From the NCBI GenBank assembly GCA_015680685.1, contig MNCI01034634.1, positions 9,386 to 40,611 on the forward strand: a stretch of DNA of 31,226 nt. Direction: 5' to 3'. This stretch comes from Gnetum montanum (Eukaryota > Streptophyta > Gnetopsida > Gnetales > Gnetaceae). Positions 1 to 9,959 of this stretch are shown here, piece after piece. The position numbers and the translations under genes are program-made. Numbering within the stretch: the stretch's first letter is position 1; each line of letters opens with the position of its first letter. The notes beneath the pieces are model-generated. The model saw nothing but the letters and a program-made list of their open reading frames with translations. It was not told the DNA's origin and searched no databases.

Positions 1-12
1 GATGCTCAAACT

Positions 13-1275
13 TTGGCCAGAACCTCAATGACTCTTGCAGAACATAAGGATGTGCTTGATCAATTGCTACAAATAGGGCAAGTTATGACGTCCTTGTTTG
101 ACATCCCTCAAGATGTCATGGTAATTCAATTAGACCTCATTTCCATGAAGGGGAATTTGGTCTTAACAGAAATGAGGGCCAAGCATGCTGAAACAGAGGT
201 GCAGAAATTGCAAGAACAGCTCGTAGCCCTACAAGCAGCTCAGCGGGACCTTTTGCAATTTGTCCCCGTAGACCAGCTAGACAACTTTAGAACTAAGCAA
301 CTAACCAAGTTAATAATAGAGAATAAAAGGATGGTAGAGGAAAATGAGAGGGCTGTTTGGGATGCCTCCATAGCATAGGTGCAAACTCATGTGCATATCA
401 AGGCACTCAAGGCCCTATAGGAGGAGAATAACCAGCTCGTTGCCGACAACCTTTGGTTGACCATTGTGGAAAAAGAAAAGAATGTTCTCGAGGAACACTG
501 CCATCAATTGCAAGAACAGTTCATCCAAATCAGCTATCGAGTGTGGAAAAATGAGGCTAAATAGCATGAAAATCTAAAGGAGCACTTCCAAGACCAGATG
601 GGAATATACAAACAGATCCTGGAAAAGGAGATGCATATGGACAAGGCCCAAATCAACGCTATTAGTGCCCAACACATTGACTAGCGGGCCATATTGGACA
701 CATGCCTTTTTCCACTAGGCAAAAGTTAAAATTCGGGACCTGCAGATCCAAGATCTTACTGAATACATGGAGTTGGCAAACCTACGGTATGCCAACCTTG
801 CCATGTTAATAGTAGGGTGCCTGAGAACAGAGCTCAAACAATAGGTAGCTACCACCCACATCAAATATGAAGCAAAATTTGCAGAACGCAAGAAGCTGTT
901 GGAAAAACTAGAGATTGCAAATTCTGAACTTGAGGTGGTAAAGGCAAGCTACCAAGGTTAAAAAGGTGTAGCAGTGGATTTGGCTCAACGGCTTGTGAAT
1001 TTCCAAGAATACAAAGACAAATTTAGAGCCTATGAAGAGAAATGACAGGTATTTGTGGCCTGGTATGTCAAGGCCAATCAAATGTTTCTGTAATTACCCT
1101 ATCCATGGGAAGTGCCAACTCCGTCAAACATCGAAACATTAGCATGGATGGCACAAGATCCTCGAACCGAAGCGGAGAAGCTCTAGGCCATACTTCAACG
1201 CCATCAAAGCCAAAGACCTAGAGCACAAGATAAAGGGAAAGCGCCAATGGAGGAGCCACCGCCACCAGGAACTAC
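13..1275 (+). pseudogene. Decayed coiled-coil accessory ORF, element A
   Basis: No enzyme motif. The readable part (about 420 codons) is rich in Glu, Gln, Lys and Leu with heptad-like spacing, so a long coiled coil is likely. It ends in a short Pro/Trp-containing tail and the run EEPPPPG before a stop near 1275. It is broken by about ten in-frame stops, mostly TAG where neighbouring codons suggest CAG, and by a frameshift near 720. The 3' half aligns by eye with 7390-8000 of element B (shared motifs KVKI, MEL.NL, LAMLI.G, and a tail with W..DP). It lies directly upstream of a polypurine tract and LTR, the usual place for extra ORFs in Athila/Tat elements. Its role is unknown. The 5' end lies outside the window. 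Confidence 0.7.
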
Positions 1276-1446
1276 ATGAGTTCCAAAATTTTGTAGTTGT
1301 AGCACATTCTTTGTGTTGTGTTCCAATTTTGTTTTCGTTCCACACTGCGGCATAACCCCATTCTTACCATTCAATAATCCCATACCTATCCACTGTGTAA
1401 TCACTGTAACTTGAGGATGAGTTTTTATTCAGTCATGGGGGTATAA
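1276..1446 (+). other. 3' untranslated region and polypurine tract of element A
   Basis: Non-coding. The segment TCAATAATCCCATACC near 1371 recurs near 8152 before LTR2. The purine-rich GTCATGGGGGTATAA just before 1447 corresponds to GTCGTGGAGGTA before LTR2. This is the expected plus-strand primer position immediately 5' of a 3' LTR. Confidence 0.6.
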
Positions 1447-2743
1447 TGAGTCGCATTTTGGATGACCATGATATCGCATACCCAATATCGCAACCCAAGT
1501 AGCGATATCGCATACGCTATACAATAGCCTATCTCCTCATCTATAAATAAGAGGTAGATAGATGAGTTTAGAAGTTAGTCTTTAGTCTTTAATTTTTTGA
1601 TTTTAGTTTAAGTGTTTTGATTTCCTTCTCTCCCTTTTCCTCTCCGTGTATGCCCGCAGTGTGGTGAATGTAATTGTACGACATCCTTTATTCGAGTGTG
1701 ATGTACTTGGACATGCACATGACTAGCAATAAATATCAAGATTACTTCATCATTGTAGCATTCACTTAGATTATTTATTTATTTAATTATTATTTACTGC
1801 TTTCCTAGTTAATCTCTTCTCACCCTAAACTCTTGTTAAATGTGGAATGAGTACGACTTGATTACAAGCATTTAAGTGTGACTACTTGGTAACCCAGTAG
1901 CGTACCTAGGATTTGTGCTTGGTAATCCTAGTATTAGTCATGCATGAAGTCCAAGATGTGTATGGATAATCAAGGAACGGATGTTCATCGCACTTAGGCT
2001 AGTTTAGATTCTCTCTTACCCTTTCCTCCTAGCTTAGTTAATCTTATTTTCCATTGCCTTTAGGAGTAGCATTAGATTAGGAACCACATCATACACCTCA
2101 CTCTGGACTAAACCATATGTGACAAAGATAATACTAGTCTAGGTGGGAAGACAACAAACTGCAACCTAAGGCTAACTATCTAGGTGCCACAACTAGTCCA
2201 TCTGTGAAGTTCGACAAGATCGCACGTGTAACACTTGTATTCGTATGGTTGAGTGTAGGGATACTTTGTCACTTATCAAACACATAAGTACAACTGCTTT
2301 GAGCATAAACACATATTTTCTTGGTAATTCCAGCAACGTTATTGCTTGGTGCACCTAGTAGCATAGCACTTGGGAACCCAACAGTGGATACGTGGGTTTA
2401 GGACATGTATGAAAGGTGGGACCAAATGCTTATGTTAGGACTAGTTAAAGACTAATTAAGTAGTTAAATTAAATTAGTTATTAAATTACTTCATCTCTCT
2501 ACTTTAAGAACCAAGGAATATAAAACATAAAACAATAAAAATCATATGTCTTGATTACACTTAACCATACCTTCGTACATCACAAGTGTAACTAGGAAGA
2601 CAACGAATGACCATTAGGGTGAGGTTCACTTCCTAGAAAACTAGTGTACTAGAAGACATGGAGTTCATGGAATTCAACCAAATCAAGCATGAACACTTTG
2701 TGATTCACATGGTTAAACGTAAGGGTACCTTTACCACTCATCA
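1447..2743 (+). mobile_element. LTR1 (shared by elements A and B)
   Basis: About 1.3 kb, starting TGAG and ending ATCA. It is preceded by a polypurine tract and followed one base later by a primer-binding-site-like sequence. U3 holds the 10-bp palindrome GCGATATCGC near 1501 and a TATA box at 1542-1549. The last ~465 bp (2279-2743) are about 90% identical by eye to the last ~465 bp of LTR2, while U3 and R do not align. The motif ACTTGGTAACCCAGTAG near 1884 partly duplicates one near 2325-2380. Boundaries are inferred from TG..CA ends and are good to a few bases. Confidence 0.7.
1542..1549 (+). promoter_or_regulatory. TATA box of LTR1
   Basis: TATAAATA, preceded by palindromic GATATCGC repeats and placed about 95 bp into the LTR. 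This is the expected U3 promoter for elements A and B. Confidence 0.55.
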
Positions 2744-2744
2744 T

Positions 2745-2766
2745 TGGCACCATTGCTAGGGACTCT
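2745..2766 (+). other. Primer-binding site of element B
   Basis: TGGCACCATTGCTAGGGACT starts one base after the LTR1 end. It resembles the Athila/Tat primer site (TGGCGCCGTTGCCGGGGA, usually assigned to tRNA-Asp; recalled, not searched), with CG-to-CA type changes. Confidence 0.65.
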
Positions 2767-3218
2767 TTCTGTTGAAACATGCACTATCTAGGATTAGTGA
2801 ACATCATTAACATCATTGGATTAACCCAAGGTCAACATCACTCTCACAAAAAATATAATTATATAATCACACTAATATTCTATTTATTTGCAAAATGTAT
2901 TCTTCTCTCAGGCATGATGATGTTAAACCATCAATCCCTTAGCAATGCAAGGCGGTATATACTCATCTAGATGAGTATGTGCTTGATTTCACCTTCATCC
3001 TGCACCAGGATGAACAATTGTGATGGTGTGATATGGAAGGCAACATTGTAATGCCTTGTGATCTATCTGTGCCTATGATGTTGCTTCAAACTCTTATGAA
3101 GTTAGGCATCTATGATCTTCAACAAGAGTACATTGTGCATGATTATGACTACCAAGACTACTATCCTACTAAAACACAACACCAAAGAGATTGACACTAG
3201 GAGAAGCAACATGAGTTT

Positions 3219-3720
3219 GTGAAGGGGAAACGATTCACCGATCCCTTGTTCTTGTTGAACCAAGAAGATAATGAGGACCCTTTCTTTGGAGGCTCTCAAC
3301 ATGAAAATTCTCCACCCATCACTACTAATGATGGGGGTGTGAACCTGAATCTACATTCTACTATCAACAAACTATGTTCATGGAAATATGGTAGTCAAGG
3401 TAAGGGCTTTGACAAGTGTCAATACGATAAGAAACCTGACAAACGTGGCCATGACAACCAAAGGGAAGCTGGTAGATACCATGGTGATGATAGTCCTCCT
3501 CCCTCTTTTCCCTCTTCATTTTCTTCTTCCTCCTCCTCTTCTTTTGGTTCTAAAAAACACTGCAGAAGGAACAATTGTGATGGAGGTGAGCAGTAAAACA
3601 ATAATATTGATCATCATGCCCACACTAATTGAAGGGGTAATAGAGGACATTAGGGGTGACTTAAAGGAAACTCAATACTCTTTGTACTCTTCTACTTGCT
3701 TGGGTGCTTGAGTGTTTTCA
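3219..3720 (+). pseudogene. gag N-terminal remnant, element B
   Basis: The 125-codon frame at 3219-3596 contains an acidic patch (NQEDNEDPFFGG), a basic Lys/Arg/Asp patch and a polyserine run encoded by TCTTCC repeats at 3519-3545. A weakly readable continuation with stops reaches about 3710. A similar Ser-rich stretch followed by a basic segment occurs on the minus strand near 11180-11290, upstream of a gag core in element C, which is why I call this gag. The gag core itself is not recognisable downstream, so it is lost or too decayed. No intact start is assigned; 2767-3218 is leader sequence with nothing else seen. Confidence 0.45.
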
Positions 3721-5190
3721 TAGACTTCTTATCGTTTCATGTAACCAATAATAGAAAGTCAAACAAGTCTTTACATGGTGTAGTTCCCATAAAAAATAAA
3801 TAAAAAAATATAAAATAAATATAAAAAAACATGATGGAAATTCAAAGCACATCCCTTAGACAAATTAACAGGCTATAAGCATTGGTTATGGGACTAGAAA
3901 GACATGTTACCCATGCTTGAAGGCCCCCTCTAACTAAGGCCCTGTCTCACTTCCTACTTCCCTTTTCTTCTCTTTATAGAATGGTGGTTGTTTTGTGGGA
4001 GCACTCTTGTGTCTTGAGAGGATGGATCAGTCTTGGAGTGGTGATGTGAAGTCACTAAAAGAGGTTGGTTTTGGTCTGGTCTAAGGATGGATCTTCCCAG
4101 GTCATTTTAAACACAAAACCTCACAAGGGACTTCTTATGATCTCAATTTGGAATTCCATTTTATCTTCCCCATCATCCATCTACACTATCCATACCTCAC
4201 ATCATTGCCAAAGTCCATGTTCTCAATTCGATGTCTTGGTCTGACATACTTGAATTCTTAGGTAGAATCTTCCAGGTTTTCATCCTTAACTTTCATCGAC
4301 CATTAATCACCTATGGGGCCCATGAACTCCTTGGGTTAAGGTTATACAAGGGCAAACAAGGCATGTGCCTACTATGGGGAGGACCCACTTGCATCTTTCT
4401 TAGTTGGGTTCGTTAAGCACTTTATCCTTAGGCATTCTTGTAGTCAAAATCTTTTGTACATCCATCTTCTACATCAAGCCATGTGCTCCACATATTTTAT
4501 TTAATAAACACATCCTCTATTGAATTTTTCAATTTTTGAGCTTTCAAAGACCCTCTTCAATGATTTCCTCATATTATTAGCTTTTCTAGTATTTCATGGA
4601 CCCCAAATTCATTGAAAAATTCCTTATGTTTTTTAAGATATTCAAATTTCAAAATTTTGCCTTTGAGCTTCATATACAAGGCCTCGTCGATGGAGCAGAC
4701 CCATATACGAGGCCTCGTAGATGGGGCCTCATTGATGTGGTGGAAAAGTTCTATATATATGAGTGATCCCACTTGGAAAGTTTTACATTTTTTCACAAAT
4801 GCTAAGGAATTTTTTAAATTTTTTGAGCCTAGAACCTTCCAAAGCCAATAACTTCCTAATAGTTTATCCAAATCGCTTCATTCTTGGACCCTACAACTAC
4901 CGAAGGTAAGCTCTTCATCGTGGGACCACAAACATGCCATTTTTATGGAAAAATTTTCACCGTTTTTCTAACTCCCACAAACATTTAACTAAGAAATAAA
5001 CTATTAAACACCAAATTATAAGAGTTAAACCTTTCTAATAAGCTCCAATGACATTTACAATAAAAATTAATAAAATAATCAATTTTCCATGGCCCAACCT
5101 TAGCCAAAGTGTAACTGACTAACAAGAAAAGGTATATACAAATTTAAAGTTACACATTGTATCTACTAATCCATGGATGTGTTGTGACCA
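3721..5190 (+). other. Gene-free internal stretch of element B
   Basis: No convincing coding region on either strand. It holds an A-rich stretch at 3788-3832, three copies of a GGCCTC(G/A)T-type motif at 4679-4735, and a perfect 14-bp palindrome TACGAGGCCTCGTA at 4706-4719. Protease, RT and integrase would be expected about here in an autonomous element; no motif of any of them is visible. Confidence 0.5.
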
Positions 5191-6170
5191 CAGATGGCAC
5201 CAAAAGGAAGGCACACGTAGGAAGTAGGATCATCTCAACCAAGGGAGAAATGGCCTAGAACAGGCCCAAGAAGAACCACTTACAACCCATGCCATAGGTC
5301 CTCGTAGGAGAGAGGCCAAGGTGGAATCTATTTAATAGATTCTAGAACTAGCAGCAATAACAAAACACTCCCACAGGGATGATAGAAGCTTTCCTAAATT
5401 AGATTAGATTGATGGAGGTTCAAAAAATAGTGCTATAGGAGTTGAACTTTGGCCCTTTCCTGGAGCAAGCGCCAAGGGAAGTGTAGGACCAACCAAAGGC
5501 CTCTCCCAAATGGCCAATCATCACTTCCACTAGTGAGTGATACATGGGAGAGACATTCTTAGTTTGGAATAGCAAGTAGGCTAGTACAATGGTCAAAATC
5601 AAGGACATATTAGTGTCCTACTCAGTGTAGGCTATTGTTGAAGTGCTTGGGTTGCCAAAAATAGGGGCAAGTCTGACTGAGATTCCAATGCAGATGAACC
5701 CCAACATCAAGAAAGAATGGGTGCGATGGTGCTATGGTGTTGAATGCAAGGAGTTTGACGTGCTCACACTAGAAGAAAGGATCCACTACAAGATTGCAGC
5801 CTTTCACCTAAATCCCACGATAAGGCCAAGCAAAATCACTACCTTTTCTACCTGAGCATGCATCACTTTGAGTGGGAAATTTCTTGTCAACCTTCCAAAG
5901 CTGATCTATTTAGAGATGGCAAAGTAATTTAAAGAAAATGGACATGGAAGGAAGGCACTCCCCTTCCCATACCTCATTAGAAAATTTTGTCAAAAGGAAG
6001 GAATAGTCCATTATATGAATGATGCTATCAAGCATGCTTCGGTCACTAATTAGGTGGAGATGATGAAAGAAAAGATGCTTGCAACTACCATTCAAGAAGA
6101 GGAGCAGCACTCACCACCTCCACCTACCACTCAAACATTTATGTCAAACATTATTACAACTGCCCAATGA
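5191..6170 (+). pseudogene. Athila-type accessory ORF, N-terminal domain, element B
   Basis: Reading starts at an ATG encoding MAPKGRH; the antisense gene of element E also starts MAPK. Two frames with stops then give FGPFLEQAPREV, VLGLPKIGA, a Trp-rich segment, AAFHLNPTIRPSK, and ALPFPYLIRKFCQKEGI. The order 'GLP / Trp segment / NP..RP.K / LPFP.L' fits the plant retrotransposon ORF domain I know as Transposase_32 or Athila ORF1 (named from memory, not searched). The function of this family is unknown. It is sense-oriented, with at least eight stops and one or more frameshifts, and is followed by a coiled-coil part. Confidence 0.5.
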
Positions 6171-6359
6171 TTTTGTGAGTACTAAAAATGACTCTTGAGT
6201 GAATAAGAGTAACAAGCAAGCATGATTGGTAAGAATCCATTTGTATACCAACCAACAATGAGTCACCTAAATGAGGTGGCCCAAAGAATTAGCTTAATGG
6301 GTGGAGGTGGATCTACTTTCTTAGCCGAAAGAACACAGTTTCCTACAAGGTCAAATCCT

Positions 6360-8000
6360 AGCCTAGAGAGGTTATGACATCTCTTTCAGAACAACAGTCA
6401 CTCCTAGAAATCTTTGGGAATGTCATGGCCTTCTCAGTGCACTTGGAGGTAGGTGAGGAAGCAACAATATTAGTGATGCAACACCAAGGATAAGAGACAG
6501 CAGCAGAGGTGATTACTGACCAAATAACCAAAATCCTTAATGTACCTGTGGCATTTGTACTAGATGTGACTACACCCAAGGATGTGCAAGCATCTGTAGG
6601 AACCACAAGAAACAAGATAAATGTAGCACAACATCAAGAACTGCTAGACTAATTGTGGGAATTGGGCAACCACTTCTGGATGTCTTTGATCATCTAGACA
6701 ATATTACTGCAAACCAGTTGGAGTTGCTAGAGGAAAGGGGAAAGAACATCATCTTGGAGGGGCAACTTGAAATAGCTAAGGAGCTAAATGAATACTTGGT
6801 TGCTAAAGTTACTGAATTAAGAGCCCAAATTGTTGACCCTACATTTATCAACCTGACATTGACAAGAGATGAAGCTATTAAATAGCTTTGCACTAGGCTG
6901 AAAGGGGTCGAGGGTGCAATGGAGATTATGGTGTTCTATCGATCCTTGGCAAAGCCCACATAGCTAAAAATTCAAAATTCCTTGGATCAAACCCACTAGG
7001 AGAATGTACAATTGATCATTGAGAACCATCACCTATAGAATGTTGATGAGCACAAAAAACAATTAATTAACTTCATTTATCAACAACAAGAGCAACTAGC
7101 CAGAGCAAACATAGATCTAAGAGATTGGTAGTGGAAAATAGAAACCCCTCCATGGAGGAGGTTTGTGCCCTTTGCTATAAAACTATAATTAAGGTAGCTT
7201 TCTAGAAATTACAGGCTCTTAAATTTGAGATATTCAAAGATCATTACAGAGAGTAGGTTGGTCTACAAAAAGAAGTGAATGAAAAACACATCTAGTTGGT
7301 GAATGTGAAAGTGAATGAAGCCCTATAACAACTCCAGTAAGGAAGAGAAGTTTGGTAGCCTATTGTTGATAGGATAGATGCCTACAACAAGGTGAAAATC
7401 TACATAAAGGAGTTGCAGATTGAGGATATGACATAATAAATGGAGCTCAGCAATCTTTGATACACAAGTCTAGCCATGTTGATTGCTGGATGATCATGGT
7501 CAGAATTAGAGAAGCAGGTGGCTAGCTCATACTTTTTGTACAAGGTTGAGTTCAATCATCACAAAGACACAAAGCAAAAGCTTACAGTGGCAAACACTAA
7601 ACTTGAAGTTCTCAAGGGAAAATACAGTGATCAAAGATCTACTGTTGAGAACCTGGCTGGAAGGATGAATGACTACCATGAGTTATAGAACACAGTAAGG
7701 ATGTTTAATATTGAATGCAAATAGTTTGTTGCCTAGTTTGTCAACATAAAGGAGATGTTTCCGGTAACACCTTGTTTGTAGGATATCCCCATTCCAACCC
7801 ACATTGGTGATGCCATGTGGACCGTGAATGATCCTTGGAGTAAGGAGGAGAAGATGAAGGCATTATTGGATGTATTTCACCTTCCATTAGAGGTTGTAGC
7901 TACAACAAGATAGCCACGTCTACCTCAACCATCACATGTGCCTGAAGTCGACGAAGGTCCTTTAGAACCTCAAGAGCCTCCACCACCTGAGATTGTATGA
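6360..8000 (+). pseudogene. Coiled-coil part of accessory ORF, element B
   Basis: The longest open piece is 6655-6885, with heptad-like Leu/Glu/Lys content. Upstream, 6370-6650 reads in another frame with two stops (SEQQSLLEIFGN, VAQHQELLD). Downstream, 6886-8000 continues with many stops, and 7390-8000 matches element A's coiled coil and C-terminal tail, ending in PPPPEIV before a stop near 8000. Codons lost to TAG are mostly in Gln-rich positions. The gene ends about 220 bp upstream of LTR2, so the accessory ORF is the last gene of this element. No catalytic residues are seen; a structural or nucleic-acid-associated role would be speculation. Confidence 0.6.
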
Positions 8001-8223
8001 TCTTCTTCACTGTCTTTAGGTCATCATAGGACATGTTGTCCAATTTTCTATAGTCATGTCATGGTGTTTATTTTTGTGTCATGAACACCACCATTTTTTG
8101 TAATGTGTTGATTTGTACACTTGGGCACTCAGTTTTGTTATGTCAAGAGTTAGTCAATAATCCCATACCTTTCCAATTTTGTAAAGGAACTTGAGTACAA
8201 GTTTTCATTTAGTCGTGGAGGTA
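8001..8223 (+). other. 3' untranslated region and polypurine tract of element B
   Basis: Shares TCAATAATCCCATACC with the region before LTR1. It ends in GTCGTGGAGGTA, directly before the TGATAAGC start of LTR2. Confidence 0.6.
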
Positions 8224-8243
8224 TGATAAGCATCAAAGTGCCA

Positions 8244-8313
8244 TGTTGATAGGCCCCCATGGATGCAACCCTGTCGACATAATGTTTGTTATGTCTATGG
8301 GACCCCATCAACA
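8244..8313 (+). repeat. U3 hairpin of LTR2
   Basis: Inner arms GACATAA (8276-8282) and TTATGTC (8289-8295) are perfect around a 6-nt loop TGTTTG. Outer arms at 8244-8260 and 8297-8313 (TGTTGAT.. / ..ATCAACA) pair at 14 of 17 positions. It lies just upstream of the TATA box. Confidence 0.65.
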
Positions 8314-8330
8314 CAGCCCTATAATAAAAC

Positions 8331-8338
8331 TATAAATA
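8331..8338 (+). promoter_or_regulatory. TATA box of LTR2
   Basis: TATAAATA about 18 bp after the U3 hairpin, in the usual LTR promoter position. Confidence 0.5.
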
Positions 8339-9122
8339 CATGTTCATAGCCATGCTTATGAGGGAATCAAGTCATAGTAGTAGCAAAGCTCTTGTAGTTT
8401 TTCCATTTGAAAGTTAGAATATTTCTCTAAGTGCTTGCAGTAGGAGTCAAAAAGTGTATGGATCTTTATTTGAGCACTATTGTACCTAAACCACACCAGT
8501 GTGTACGATAATAAAGACAAGCCTTTTGATCAAACCTTACAACACTTAGAATAGATTAATAATTTATTTATGCATTCATTATTTTCATTAAATATGCAAT
8601 TAATTAAGCTAAAGTAGACTTTAAGTGATTATTTAATTGTTTAAGCTAAATAGATTAAACACATAAGTATGATTAGTTCAAGTGTAAACACATATTCACT
8701 TGGTAATCCCAACAATGTTATTGATTGGTGCACCTAGTAGCATAGCGCTTGGTAACCCAGCAGTGGATACATGGGTTCAAGACATGTAAGGAAAGTGGGA
8801 CCAGATGCTTATGTTAGGACTAGTTAGAGACTAATTAAGTAATTAAATTAAATTAATTATTAAATTACTTCATCTCTCTACTTTAAGAACCAAGGAACAT
8901 AAAACAGAAAACAATAAAAATCATATGCCTCGATTACACTTAACCATACCTTTGTACATCACAAGTGTAATTAGGAAGACAACGAATGACCATTAGGGCA
9001 AGGTTCACTTCCTAGACAACTAGTGTACTGGAAGACATAGAGTCCATAGAATTCAACTGGATTATGCATGAATGCTTTGTGATTCGTATGGTTGAATGTA
9101 GGGGTACCTTCACCTCTCATCA

Positions 9123-9950
9123 CAAGGTTAATCAAAAACTAAGAATGTGTTTGGTTTCTTGAATCTATATATGTTGAATTGTTAAAGATGTTGAATCCAA
9201 AGATTCATGAATCCTTGCAAATTAGATTTTTGAAAGTAAATTTCATAGAAAATTCAAAAATCAATAGAAATAGGTGTATTGGTTAGGTCCTACAAGAATA
9301 TCAAAATACATCCTCATAGAAGTACACAAAACCAAATAATTTTTTTAATCTTAGAAGTGAAATCCATAGATGTAACATTTGTGAAGGACTTATGTAATAA
9401 AATAAGTCCTAAAAGAGTAAAGCAAGATACATCATGAAATAAAAGAGATTCAAAGGAAAAAAACTATAGAATGGTTAAGAAATATTGAAAAGCCAAATTA
9501 TAAATTTTTTTCTCAAATGTATAGAGTTGATTAATTCAAGGCATTATTTATTAAAATTCAACACCATCATGGTAGTGAAAGAAGGAAAACAATTTGCAAC
9601 CAACCTTAAAACGAGGGTCCTACAATCACGTTGTTCTTGTGCAAAAAGCTACTAATTTTTACAACACCATAAGGTATGAAAGGAAAAGGCAATAAGGGTT
9701 ATATGTTTGTGGCATTTTCATTTTTCTCAAATTTGGTAGGTTCAAGATATTACATTACCATGAATGCACATGTAGTTCCAACATGTGCTAGTCATGTGTG
9801 CAAGATCTTACCAAAATGATAATTTAGTTCTAATTCAGCTATATGTCTTGAGGTAAATATTGTTAATAAAAAAAGTTTTACGTTCAAAAATCCCTTCATC
9901 CCAACCTAATAAATAAATTCGATAGGATATATTATTGCTAGTGATAGGGC
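9123..9950. other. AT-rich flank, possible MITE
   Basis: No gene seen. GTGTTTGGTTTCTT at 9147-9160 and ACACAAAACCAAATAA near 9324-9339 are imperfect inverted ends enclosing about 190 bp, as in many plant MITEs. No clear target duplication was found. The rest shows nothing recognisable. Confidence 0.3.
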
Positions 9951-9959
9951 TACTAAGAG

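Larger units (their letters stand above)
8224..9122 (+). mobile_element. LTR2 (3' LTR of element B)
   Basis: About 0.9 kb, TGATAAGC to CTCATCA. It has a TATA box at 8331-8338, a strong two-part hairpin in U3 (8244-8313), and a 3' block (8658-9122) nearly identical to the LTR1 end. No primer-binding site follows, so this is the 3' LTR. U3 is unlike LTR1, so the two LTRs are not a simple pair. Confidence 0.7.

Noticed and set aside
3388-3711. Alternative 107-codon plus-strand ORF overlapping the gag remnant
   Set aside because: Out of frame with the acidic/basic/Ser-rich text; its hydrophobic Leu/Pro run is the Ser tract read in another frame.
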